Below, piece by piece: positions 1 through 7,544 of a stretch of DNA of 64,000 bases. Origin of the DNA: JANXLS01 sp035308565 (GTDB lineage Bacteria > Planctomycetota > SZUA-567 > H5-PLA8); the NCBI GenBank assembly GCA_035308565.1, contig DATGGK010000074.1, positions 38,159 to 102,158 on the forward strand, in the 5' to 3' direction. Position numbers and translations under genes: made by a program. Under the pieces are notes generated by a model. It made no database searches, had not been told where the DNA came from, and saw nothing but the letters and a program-made list of their open reading frames with translations. Numbering within the stretch: the stretch's first letter is position 1; each line of letters begins with the position of its first letter.

Positions 1-711
1 AATTCAGCGTCCGGATTTTTTACGCTCGTGAGCAGCAGCGACAGCTTGGCCGGCGCACTCGCGGCCGGCGGAGTGGTCAACGCGACGGTCTCCAAGCAAA
101 CCGTTTCGATTCCGCTCTCGGTGTCCTATGCGGGACTTTCGACAAACCAGACGCTGCAAGCGCAGTACACCGCGAAGCAGGGCGGTTCGGGCAAAGTCAA
201 TTTCGTCTTCGGAACCACCGGCCTGCCGGGCGAAGGCGTCTTCCGCATTGCCGATGCCACGGCGACCGAGCGTCTGACAAATGGGAAAACCGGCGACAGA
301 ATCAACGACTTTGGGCTGATCGGAAACATTACGCTGCCAGGCGGGAAACCGCTGGTCAAAACCCCCTCGGGACTCTGGCGCTTCACGTTCGGAAATTTTC
401 AGCAGAACATCGCCACCAGCCAGGTCACGCTCGCCAGCAACGTGTACACATTCAAAAACAACCACACAACCAGCGGCATCATTAGCTTTCAATACAATCA
501 GAAGAGCGGCGTGTTTTTCCTGGGTCTCAAAGGCATCCCAGCGGAAGGCGTGGACCCGTCCGGCATGGCGCTCAGCAACAGCTTGATTGTGCGCGCCGAT
601 CTGGCGGTGTCTGTCGATTTCGATCTGGATCAAGGCGGCGAATACCAGGGCAGCGCGTTCCTGCGATTGCAGCGCAAGGATGTGGGCAAAAAGAAATGGA
701 CGCTGCGCTAG
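1..711 (+). CDS. C-terminal part of a secreted-looking beta-rich protein (5' end outside window)
   Basis: The reading frame is open from the first base, so the gene probably begins upstream; a GTG at 28 is the first internal candidate but nothing marks it as a true start. The visible part is about 236 residues, rich in Gly, Ser, Thr, Asn and Val with few charged stretches, as in extracellular beta-sandwich proteins. Two segments resemble each other (residues with GKVNFVFGTTGLPGEGV and SGVFFLGLKGIPAEGV), suggesting an internal duplication with alternating strands. It ends with a basic tail (KKKWTLR). I do not recognise the family. A REP-like palindrome follows the stop codon. Confidence 0.6.
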   Translation, partial: NSASGFFTLVSSSDSLAGALAAGGVVNATVSKQTVSIPLSVSYAGLSTNQTLQAQYTAKQGGSGKVNFVFGTTGLPGEGVFRIADATATERLTNGKTGDRINDFGLIGNITLPGGKPLVKTPSGLWRFTFGNFQQNIATSQVTLASNVYTFKNNHTTSGIISFQYNQKSGVFFLGLKGIPAEGVDPSGMALSNSLIVRADLAVSVDFDLDQGGEYQGSAFLRLQRKDVGKKKWTLR

Positions 712-713
712 TC

Positions 714-735
714 GGAGCGCCGGCTTCCAGCCGGC
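714..735. repeat. REP-like palindrome, family A (GCCGGC-TTCCA-GCCGGC)
   Basis: A 22-bp element starting three bases after the stop of the first gene. The same sequence recurs at 11789-11810 and, inverted, at 22521-22542, where it is inside coding sequence. Confidence 0.8.
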
Positions 736-841
736 AGGCATTCCAGCCAAACGTTGAACCGTGATCCCTCCTTGGCGCATTGACAAAAATCCATTAAAAT
801 CGCGTTCCACTAAACTGTGCGACACATGAGGCGCTGAAAGC

Positions 842-2089
842 ATGGCCCGCAAGGCACCGGCCACATTCGAAGAGCTTGCCATCGAGAACGGCCTGGTCAC
901 CGAGACGCAGGTGCAGGAATGCATCGCCGCGCAAGGCCCGCCCGGCGGCGACGGCACGCAAACCAACACGATCGAAACGATCATGCTGGCCAAGGGCTTC
1001 ATGAACGAAGATCAGGTCCGCGCGATCAAAACCGCGCTGGGCCGCTTGCAGCGCGACGAGGAAAAAGGCGACGCGCTGCGCATTGGCAATTACGAAATCA
1101 TCGGCAAGATTGGCGACGGCGGACTGGGCACCGTCTACAAAGCGCGCCAGATTTCCATGTCGCGAGACGTGGCGCTGAAAGTGCTCCACAAAAAATGGCT
1201 CAGCGACGAGGAATTCAAAAAGAGATTTCTGCTCGAAGCTCGCCTCGCGGGACGATTGAGCCACCAGAATTTGATTCAGGTTTACGACGTGGGCCGCGAC
1301 CGCGGCGTCTATTATTTCTCGATGGAATTCATCGACGGCGAAACCGTCGAGGACATGATCGACCGCGTCGGCCCGCTTGACGTGCCGGTCGCCATGGACA
1401 TCACCATCCAGATCATGCACTCCATCCATTACATCAAGCAGTGGGACATCGTTCACCGCGACATCAAACCCGGCAACATGATGATGACGCGCAAAGGCCA
1501 GGTGAAACTGGGCGATTTCGGCTTCGTCAAATCCAAACTCGACCCTGTGATTTCAACGGAAGGCGAAGTACTCGGCACGCCCGATTACATTTCGCCCGAA
1601 CAAGCCATGGGCGCCGACAATATCGATTGGCGCTCCGATCAATATTCGCTGGGCTGTTCGCTGTATCACATGCTGACCGGCAAACCGCCATACGAAGGCT
1701 CCGGCTCCTCGGTGATGCGCCAGCACATCAAAGCCGAACTGCCCGACCCGCGCACGATCAATCCGAAAATTCCCGACCCGGTCATGACGATCCTTGAGCG
1801 CATGATGGCGAAAAATCCAGCGGACCGCTTTCAGGATGCCGCGCATTTGATTGAGGATTTGGAATTGGTGAAGATGGGGCAGTCGCCGTCGAGCGCTCGT
1901 TTGGACGCGGGGAAATCGACGATCATCCGCGCGTACAAAATCGAGCAAGTCCGTGTCGAACGCGCGAAAACCGAAATCGAATTGTTGCGCGACGAAGTGC
2001 GCCGAATGAAAATGTACGTGACGATTGCATGCATCGTCGCGGCAACGATGGTGATTGTGGCGCTGCTGGTGTTCCTGTTGAAAAAGTAG
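842..2089 (+). CDS. Ser/Thr protein kinase with C-terminal membrane anchor
   Basis: A 415-residue Hanks-type kinase. Residues about 80-345 carry the kinase fold: glycine loop (IGDGGLGTVYKA), VALK lysine, catalytic loop HRDIKPGN, LGDFGF metal-binding motif and GTPDYISPEQ activation segment. All catalytic residues are present, so it should be active. The C-terminus has a charged helix followed by one membrane segment and KK, which puts the kinase in the cytoplasm tethered by its tail. The first 70 residues (TFEELAIENGLVTETQVQEC) look like the small N-terminal domain of GspE/PilB-type ATPases, an unusual fusion. The start at 842 has only a weak ribosome site. Its substrate is unknown and no phosphatase lies nearby. 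Confidence 0.93.
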   Translation: MARKAPATFEELAIENGLVTETQVQECIAAQGPPGGDGTQTNTIETIMLAKGFMNEDQVRAIKTALGRLQRDEEKGDALRIGNYEIIGKIGDGGLGTVYKARQISMSRDVALKVLHKKWLSDEEFKKRFLLEARLAGRLSHQNLIQVYDVGRDRGVYYFSMEFIDGETVEDMIDRVGPLDVPVAMDITIQIMHSIHYIKQWDIVHRDIKPGNMMMTRKGQVKLGDFGFVKSKLDPVISTEGEVLGTPDYISPEQAMGADNIDWRSDQYSLGCSLYHMLTGKPPYEGSGSSVMRQHIKAELPDPRTINPKIPDPVMTILERMMAKNPADRFQDAAHLIEDLELVKMGQSPSSARLDAGKSTIIRAYKIEQVRVERAKTEIELLRDEVRRMKMYVTIACIVAATMVIVALLVFLLKK

Positions 2090-2191
2090 CTGAGTGATCG
2101 TTGCGGCGGAGCTTGATTTCAACTCACGCACTGGTATAGATTTTGTTCTGTACCGCAGTTTTTCTCCATCTTTTCGCGACGATTTTTTTCA

Positions 2192-2662
2192 ATGCCTTCA
2201 TCCTACTCCAACAACTCCGGCGCCTGTGAATGCGGGCAGGTCGTGTTCGATTTGGCCGGGCGCAAAAGCGGCGACATCCTTTCGTGTTCATGGTGCGGGC
2301 GCAAATTTCGCTTTCTAGGCGCGGATCGCATCGCGCCGTTGACGCCGGAGGAAGCCAAGCTGGCTGAAGCGGCCGCCAAAAACACTCGCACGGCGCGCGG
2401 GCAAAAACCGCCCGGAACGGCCGTGAGCGTCTGGCCGATGATCGGCTTCATTGTGGCGTTCAACGCGCTGGCGTTCATCGCGCTGGCGGTGCTGCTTCCC
2501 AAAGGCGAAGACAGCTTGCGCCACACGCTGTGGGACTCCGATTTCACCGTTCAGGGACGCGCGGTCTGGCCCGACCTTGTCGCACTGGCCGTCGGGCACA
2601 TGCTGGGATTCTGCGGTTGGGCGGCGTACATTTATCGCGTACACAAGAAAGCGAAGACGTGA
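2192..2662 (+). CDS. Zinc-ribbon membrane protein
   Basis: A 156-residue protein of unknown function. The N-terminus holds paired cysteines (CECG and CSWCG), a likely zinc ribbon, followed by a Lys/Ala-rich linker. Two hydrophobic segments lie at about residues 87-107 and 125-145, and the tail is basic. It overlaps the glycerate kinase start by four bases (GTGA), so the two are probably translationally coupled, although no functional link is evident. Confidence 0.7.
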   Translation: MPSSYSNNSGACECGQVVFDLAGRKSGDILSCSWCGRKFRFLGADRIAPLTPEEAKLAEAAAKNTRTARGQKPPGTAVSVWPMIGFIVAFNALAFIALAVLLPKGEDSLRHTLWDSDFTVQGRAVWPDLVALAVGHMLGFCGWAAYIYRVHKKAKT

Positions 2663-3852
2663 AGAAGATTGTCGTCGCCCTGGCCAGTTTCAAAGGCACG
2701 CTCAGTTCGCGGCAGGCCGGCGAGGCGCTGGCGCGCGGACTTCGCGCGGCGGGATTTGCGACGCAGGTCATCGCGCTGGCGGATGGCGGCGAAGGCCTGG
2801 TCGAAGCGCTGGCGCCGCAAATTCCCGGTGCGCAAATTCGCGATGCTTATTGCCGCGACCCGCTTGGGCAGCGGCGCTTTGCGCGCTTTGCGCTGACGTT
2901 TCCGCACGGCCAGGATCAGAATCCGCCGCGCCCGAAAGCGGTGATCGAAATGGCCGCGTCGAGCGGCTTGCCGCTGGTGCCTGAAGCGCAGCGCGATCCG
3001 AAGATCACCACGACGCTAGGGGTGGGCGATCAAATCTGCGAAGCGTTTTCGTTTGCCGGAAATCAGCGCGACAACCTCGACATTCTGCTCGGCATCGGCG
3101 GCAGCGCGACCAACGACGGCGGCGCCGGCATGGCGCAGGCGCTTGGCGCGAAATTGCTCGCCGCCGACGGCAATGAACTTCCGCCGGGTGGCGCTGCGCT
3201 GACGCGTCTCGCGCGCATCGACATGTCAACGTTTAACCCGCACGTCGGCAATGCGCGTTTCACCGTAGCGTGCGACGTGGTCAATCCGCTCTGTGGCCCG
3301 CAGGGCGCCAGCCGCATTTACGGTCCGCAGAAAGGCGCGACGGCGGCCGATGTTGACTTGCTCGACGCCGCGCTCGCGCATTATGCCGAGATCATTCGCC
3401 GCGATCTTGGAAAAGATGTCGGCGACGTTCCCGGTGCCGGCGCGGCGGGTGGACTGGGCGCGGGCTGCATCGCTTTTTTAAACGCGACGCTCAAGCCCGG
3501 CATCGAACTGGTGCTCGACGCCGTCGATTTTAACCGCGCGCTCAAGGGTAACGAGCCGCGACCGCAAGGGAGCGGGAATGCAGCGCCGCCCGTCTGCGTC
3601 ATCACCGGTGAAGGGTTTCTCGACGAGCAAACGTTGATGGGCAAAGCGTGCGCGGGCGTTGCGGCGCGCGCAAAAAGAGCGGGCGTGCCGTGCATCGCAA
3701 TTGGCGGAGGCATCGACGAAGCGCATCGCGCCGATTTGGAAAAAGTATTCGCGCGCCTCGAATCGCTCAGCGAATTTGCCGGAAGTGCCGATGAAGCCAA
3801 ACGCAATGCCGCGGCGTGGCTGGAGAAAATGGGTTCAAGATTCAAGATTTAG
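2659..3852 (+). CDS. Glycerate kinase (GarK/GlxK family)
   Basis: Phosphorylates glycerate with ATP, feeding glyoxylate or sugar-acid breakdown into glycolysis. The GTG at 2659 is chosen because the protein then begins KKIVVALASFKGTLSS, the typical family N-terminus, and it overlaps the previous stop. Family signatures are clear: ADGGEG near residue 40, GIGGSATNDGGAGMAQALG in the middle and VITGEGFLDEQT near residue 320. At 397 residues it is slightly longer than the usual 370-385; the excess is partly the peptide NEPRPQGSGNA, encoded by a dispersed 29-bp repeat inserted in frame at 3551-3579. The last residues (SRFKI) and the stop codon lie inside a 7-bp-period array. Confidence 0.93.
   Translation: MKKIVVALASFKGTLSSRQAGEALARGLRAAGFATQVIALADGGEGLVEALAPQIPGAQIRDAYCRDPLGQRRFARFALTFPHGQDQNPPRPKAVIEMAASSGLPLVPEAQRDPKITTTLGVGDQICEAFSFAGNQRDNLDILLGIGGSATNDGGAGMAQALGAKLLAADGNELPPGGAALTRLARIDMSTFNPHVGNARFTVACDVVNPLCGPQGASRIYGPQKGATAADVDLLDAALAHYAEIIRRDLGKDVGDVPGAGAAGGLGAGCIAFLNATLKPGIELVLDAVDFNRALKGNEPRPQGSGNAAPPVCVITGEGFLDEQTLMGKACAGVAARAKRAGVPCIAIGGGIDEAHRADLEKVFARLESLSEFAGSADEAKRNAAAWLEKMGSRFKI
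3551..3579. repeat. Dispersed 29-bp repeat, family E, inside glycerate kinase
   Basis: The 29 bases are an exact reverse complement of 7486-7514. Here the element is read in frame as NEPRPQGSG within a surface-loop position before the GEGFLDEQT motif. Confidence 0.85.
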
Positions 3853-3926
3853 AATTTGAGATTCAACGTTGCAAACGCGGCGGACAAGTCTTGAATTTTG
3901 AATTTTGAATTTTGAATTTTGAATTG
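3832..3926. repeat. 7-bp-period tandem array at the glycerate kinase/murQ junction
   Basis: Two blocks. The first (3832-3870) has GATTCAA-type units and contains the kinase stop codon; the second (3890-3926) has four to five near-perfect GAATTTT units and ends three bases before the murQ start codon. Confidence 0.9.
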
Positions 3927-3928
3927 AA

Positions 3929-4861
3929 ATGAACCTTCGCCATCTATCCACCGAACAGCCCAACGCGCGCACGGCGAATCTGGACCGCATGTCCACCGCG
4001 CGGCTGCTGCGCGCGATCAATCGCGAGGACGCCAGCGTTCACAAGGCCGTCGCGAAAGCGATTCCCGAAATCGAACGTGCGGTCGATGCGATTGCGGTGC
4101 GCTTGAAGAATGGCGGGCGGCTTTTTTACATCGGCGCGGGCACCAGCGGGCGGCTGGGCTGTGTCGATGCGAGCGAAATGCCGCCGACGTATGGCGTCTC
4201 GCCCAAGCTCGTGCAAGGCATCATCGCCGGCGGTTACGGCGCGCTGCGGCGCAGCGTCGAAGGCGCGGAAGATGACGGCGCGGCGGGAGTGCGCGACATT
4301 TCCAAACGCCGCATCGGGCCGCGCGATGCCGTCGTAGGCCTTTCGGCGTCGGGGCGCGCACGCTATGTTCGCGAAGGACTTCAGGAGGCCGCGCGGCGCG
4401 GCGCGTTCGTGGCGTGCATTACGTGTAACCGCAATTCGCAACTGGCCGCTCTTTTTCACGCAAAGAGGCAAAGGCCCGCCAAGTTCGCAAAGAATACTTT
4501 TGGAAAAGCTTTGCGTTCTTTGCGCTCCCTTGCGCCTTTGCGTGAAAGAATGCTTTTTCCGGGCGCCGCTATTATCGCCGAAACGGGTCCGGAAGCCGTT
4601 GCGGGTTCCACGCGCATGAAAGCCGGCACCGCGCAGAAGCTGATTTTGAACATGATCTCGACTGCCGTCATGGTCCGGCTGGGCCGCGTCAAAGGCAATC
4701 GGATGGTCGATCTGAAAATAAAATGCGAGAAGCTGCGCGAGCGGGCGATGCTGCTGGTGATCGATGAGACAAACGCAACTCCGCGCGCCGCGCTGGCCGC
4801 GCTCGACAAGCACAGCGGCTCGGTTCGCAAAGCGATCGCGGCGCTGAACGATGAACGATGA
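3929..4861 (+). CDS. murQ: N-acetylmuramic acid 6-phosphate etherase, carrying an in-frame repeat insertion
   Basis: Cleaves the lactyl ether of MurNAc-6-phosphate in cell-wall recycling; cytoplasmic SIS-domain enzyme. Start motif LSTEQPNARTANLD, sugar-phosphate site IGAGTSGRLG, the catalytic-glutamate motifs DASEMPPTYG and SVEGAEDDG, and GSTRMKAGTAQK are intact. At 310 residues it is longer than the usual 298 despite a short C-terminus, because about 36 residues (HAKRQRPAKF...RSLAPLRERM) are inserted between LAAL and AAIIAETGPE. The insert is encoded by an imperfect ~98-bp inverted repeat. Whether the enzyme still works is unknown; the insert sits in a loop after a SIS strand. The C-terminus (NDER-stop) is inside a heptad array. 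No MurNAc transporter is visible. Confidence 0.92.
   Translation: MNLRHLSTEQPNARTANLDRMSTARLLRAINREDASVHKAVAKAIPEIERAVDAIAVRLKNGGRLFYIGAGTSGRLGCVDASEMPPTYGVSPKLVQGIIAGGYGALRRSVEGAEDDGAAGVRDISKRRIGPRDAVVGLSASGRARYVREGLQEAARRGAFVACITCNRNSQLAALFHAKRQRPAKFAKNTFGKALRSLRSLAPLRERMLFPGAAIIAETGPEAVAGSTRMKAGTAQKLILNMISTAVMVRLGRVKGNRMVDLKIKCEKLRERAMLLVIDETNATPRAALAALDKHSGSVRKAIAALNDER
4453..4550. repeat. ~98-bp imperfect inverted repeat (MITE-like) inside murQ
   Basis: Left arm TTTTCACGCAAAG and right arm CTTTGCGTGAAAG mirror each other, with further mirrored blocks (GCAAAGG, GCAAAGAA) towards the centre at AGCTTTT. The length keeps the murQ frame open. Similar CGCAAAG-rich inverted elements are known to me from other bacterial genomes as dispersed repeats (established, from memory). 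Confidence 0.85.
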
Positions 4862-4872
4862 ACGATGAACGA
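4845..4872. repeat. 7-bp tandem array (TGAACGA) at murQ stop
   Basis: Four perfect TGAACGA units. The murQ stop codon is one of the TGA triplets in the array. Confidence 0.92.
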
Positions 4873-4875
4873 AAA

Positions 4876-4899
4876 GCCGCCTGAAGGCGGGACTACGAA
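4876..4899. repeat. REP-like palindrome, family B (GCCGCC-TGAA-GGCGG-GACTAC)
   Basis: Fills the gap between the convergent murQ and comEC stop codons and may double as a hairpin terminator. Related copies lie at 30941-31017 and 55193-55285. Confidence 0.8.
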
Positions 4900-4900
4900 C

Positions 4901-7465
4901 TCATTCCAACGCGCGCCAGTTGCCCCTGTAAGCGGATACGTCGAGTTTTCCCGCCGCGCTGCGAATGCGGAGCGAGCCTTCGCGGTGCGGGGAAAGCGGG
5001 CGCGCGGAGAGTGCCTCGAAATCGACGCCGGAAATGGCTTCGGCGTCGCGATTCGTTCCGGCGGCGACGAGCGTGCTTCCGGCCCGTTGAATTAATTCGG
5101 CTGTTTCGCGCGGCCAGTTTCCAAAATCGGCGGGAACCAAGCGCAGGATGGTTGCCTTCCATTGGAAATCTGTTTTGCTCAGCAAGCGCGCAAGGCTTGC
5201 ATTTGACTTTGCGGCGGCAAAGAGCACGCTGAAGTCCGCGCATTCGACGCGCACGCAGAGCGCACTGTTGTTTGCGGCGGGATCGGTCAACGGTGGTCCG
5301 TCGTCAGTGAATTCCCAATGCATGCCGCTCAACGCGGCAATTTCTACTTTCGCGCCCGGCGAAGCATAGGGGATTTTTTTCTGCGACAGAAAGCCTTCCA
5401 GCGCGCGGCGCGTTTCGCTCGGAAATTTGCAGCGCGGAAAAATCACGCGCTGCACGGCTACGCGCGGCAGCAATTCGAGCGCGCCATCGATGGCGTCTGG
5501 ATCGTCCCCGGTCAGCACCAGCAGCGCGAGCGAGTGGATGCCTCTGCGGCGCAGCACTTCCGCAACGCGCAAACCCTGGCCCTTCGCGCCGGCATCGATG
5601 AGCGCCGCGCCGCCGGGCGTTTCAAACAGCGCGGAGCGGCCGCGCTGGAGATCGAAGATCGTGAGTTCCGCTGCGGCGGGATGCGCTCGGAATAGCAAGC
5701 TCGACAATAACAACAACGGGCAGCTCGAAACGTATAAAAATAAGCGCGGCGCGGTCAATGACTCGCGCGCCAGAGGCGCGGGGACGTTCCGCCTTCGGCT
5801 GTGCGCGATCCAGAGCGCGCAGAGCATCCCGGCGTATGCCACAAGCGCCAGAGCCGAGGGGCGCGGCATGTCGATCGACGCGCCGGGAATCGAGGCGCAT
5901 TGGCGGTTGATCCATTCAAGCAGGCCATACGCGGCGGACGCGCCGAAGCCGAGCAATTTTCCAAGCGCTGAAAAAAAATATCCGACCGTGAGCGTCACGA
6001 ATCCCGCAAGCATGCAGACCGTCAGGAGCGGCAGCGCGAAGAGATTAACGAGCAGACTGAGCGTCGAAAGACGGCCCATGTGCCACGCCACCGCCGGCGC
6101 GGTAGCCAGCCACGCGCAGAGCGAAATGAGCATGGCATTAACGGCCCATTCGGAAAGTGCCGTTCGCCACGATGGCGCCTGCTGCTCGGCCGCTGGCGCG
6201 AGAAGCAGTTTTGAACCATGCCGCGCGTTCCATGCGGCGAGTGTCTCTTTGAACATAGGGAAGAGTGTGTGCAGAGAAAGGACGGCGAGAAAGGAGAGTT
6301 GGAAGCCGGCATTAAACAATTCCTGCGGCGCATACGACAGAATAATGAGCGCGGCTGCGGCGAGTGCGGTGAGCGGGTCGGCTTCGCGCCAGAACGCAGA
6401 CGCTGCAATGTAGGTGGCGAACATAACGGTCGCGCGAACCGCGGGCGGCGTAGCGCCCGTGAGCAGACAATAGCCCGCGCACGCGGCAAGCACCCACAGC
6501 GCCGATCTACGCCGCGAATAGCCGAAGTAACTCAACAGCCGCCAGACCAGCGCACACACGAGTTGAATATGCAGGCCGCTGATCGCGAGAAGATGGGCGG
6601 TGCCGGACATGGTGAAGGCTTCGCGGTCTGTGACGCTCAAATTTTCCCTGCGGCCGAAAACCATCGCGTTCAAAAGCCCGGCTTGTTCCGCGTCGCCGTT
6701 AAGCAGCGATTCGGTCCGCGCGGCGAGCGCGCCGCTGGCGCGGCGAAGCCACGATTTAAGTTCCCACCAGCGTGGCCCGGAAAGCGGCTGAAGCGTCGAA
6801 GTTGTCACCGCGCCCATGCGCTGCACGCCTTGGGCCGCGAGAAACGCGCCGTAGTCGAACGCGTCGGGCAACGTGGGCGCCGGCAGCGGCTCAAGGCGCG
6901 CGCGACATTGAATGCGGTCGCCTTCGGCCAATTCACCAGCGGAAATGTGCGACGGCCCAAGCGGCCCGAGCGGATCGAGCGCGGCCAGTTCGTCCGTCTC
7001 GCCGTTGAGCCAGGCGCTGACGCGGACGCGGCCCGCCGCGGGCGTCCAGACGTTGCCGTCCGAGCTGAGCGCCTCGACGGAGAGCGTCCAGTTTGTGCGC
7101 GCGAATTTGCCGGAGGTCAACGCGCTGCTTTTGGCTCGCCAATCGGCTTCGAGAATGGTGCCGCGCAACCAGACGAAGCAGGCTCGCTCGGGCGTGAGGT
7201 TCGCGACATCGTTGGCGGAGAGCAGGCGCGCTTGAAACGCGTGAAGCGAGGCGCCGAGCGAAACGGAAAGAACTATTGCGGCGGCGAAGATTAAGCGGCG
7301 AAAGAAAAACGATGCGAGAATGCATGCGGCGAGGAATGCGGCAGCGCTCGTGATTAATAGTGCGCGCTGGGGTTCAAGGAGTTCGTCGATGAAGATGCCG
7401 AGGCACACGGCCAGTGCCAGCCAGAAGAGCGGGCGACGCTTGAAAAAGCCGCTGCCGGAGAACAT
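4901..7465 (-). CDS. comEC: ComEC/Rec2-type DNA uptake channel
   Basis: An 854-residue inner-membrane protein with the full ComEC layout: two N-terminal membrane helices, an OB-fold region (about 70-215), the Competence domain with many membrane segments (about 250-560; signature HLLAISGLHIQLV) and a C-terminal metallo-beta-lactamase-like domain (about 615-850; start LTIFDLQRGRSALF). The known role is passage of single-stranded DNA during natural transformation. In the last domain the expected metal motif HxHxDH is replaced by LTGDDPDAIDG, so it probably lacks nuclease activity, as in a number of ComEC proteins. It converges with murQ. A type IV pilus operon with PilT elsewhere in the window is a plausible partner. 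Confidence 0.93.
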   Translation of the reverse strand: MFSGSGFFKRRPLFWLALAVCLGIFIDELLEPQRALLITSAAAFLAACILASFFFRRLIFAAAIVLSVSLGASLHAFQARLLSANDVANLTPERACFVWLRGTILEADWRAKSSALTSGKFARTNWTLSVEALSSDGNVWTPAAGRVRVSAWLNGETDELAALDPLGPLGPSHISAGELAEGDRIQCRARLEPLPAPTLPDAFDYGAFLAAQGVQRMGAVTTSTLQPLSGPRWWELKSWLRRASGALAARTESLLNGDAEQAGLLNAMVFGRRENLSVTDREAFTMSGTAHLLAISGLHIQLVCALVWRLLSYFGYSRRRSALWVLAACAGYCLLTGATPPAVRATVMFATYIAASAFWREADPLTALAAAALIILSYAPQELFNAGFQLSFLAVLSLHTLFPMFKETLAAWNARHGSKLLLAPAAEQQAPSWRTALSEWAVNAMLISLCAWLATAPAVAWHMGRLSTLSLLVNLFALPLLTVCMLAGFVTLTVGYFFSALGKLLGFGASAAYGLLEWINRQCASIPGASIDMPRPSALALVAYAGMLCALWIAHSRRRNVPAPLARESLTAPRLFLYVSSCPLLLLSSLLFRAHPAAAELTIFDLQRGRSALFETPGGAALIDAGAKGQGLRVAEVLRRRGIHSLALLVLTGDDPDAIDGALELLPRVAVQRVIFPRCKFPSETRRALEGFLSQKKIPYASPGAKVEIAALSGMHWEFTDDGPPLTDPAANNSALCVRVECADFSVLFAAAKSNASLARLLSKTDFQWKATILRLVPADFGNWPRETAELIQRAGSTLVAAGTNRDAEAISGVDFEALSARPLSPHREGSLRIRSAAGKLDVSAYRGNWRALE

Positions 7466-7485
7466 GAGCGATTCCTCGTCGCGAA

Positions 7486-7514
7486 ATTCCCGCTCCCTTG
7501 CGGTCGCGGCTCGT
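7486..7514. repeat. Dispersed 29-bp repeat, family E, intergenic copy
   Basis: Exact reverse complement of the element inside glycerate kinase (3551-3579). It lies upstream of comEC and downstream of the PKD protein. Confidence 0.85.
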
Positions 7515-7544
7515 GGCCGCTTACTGACGTGCGCGGCTCTGGCG

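Noticed and set aside
2094..2318. Plus-strand frame just after the kinase gene
   Set aside because: Overlaps the better-supported zinc-ribbon gene in another frame and shows no coding features.
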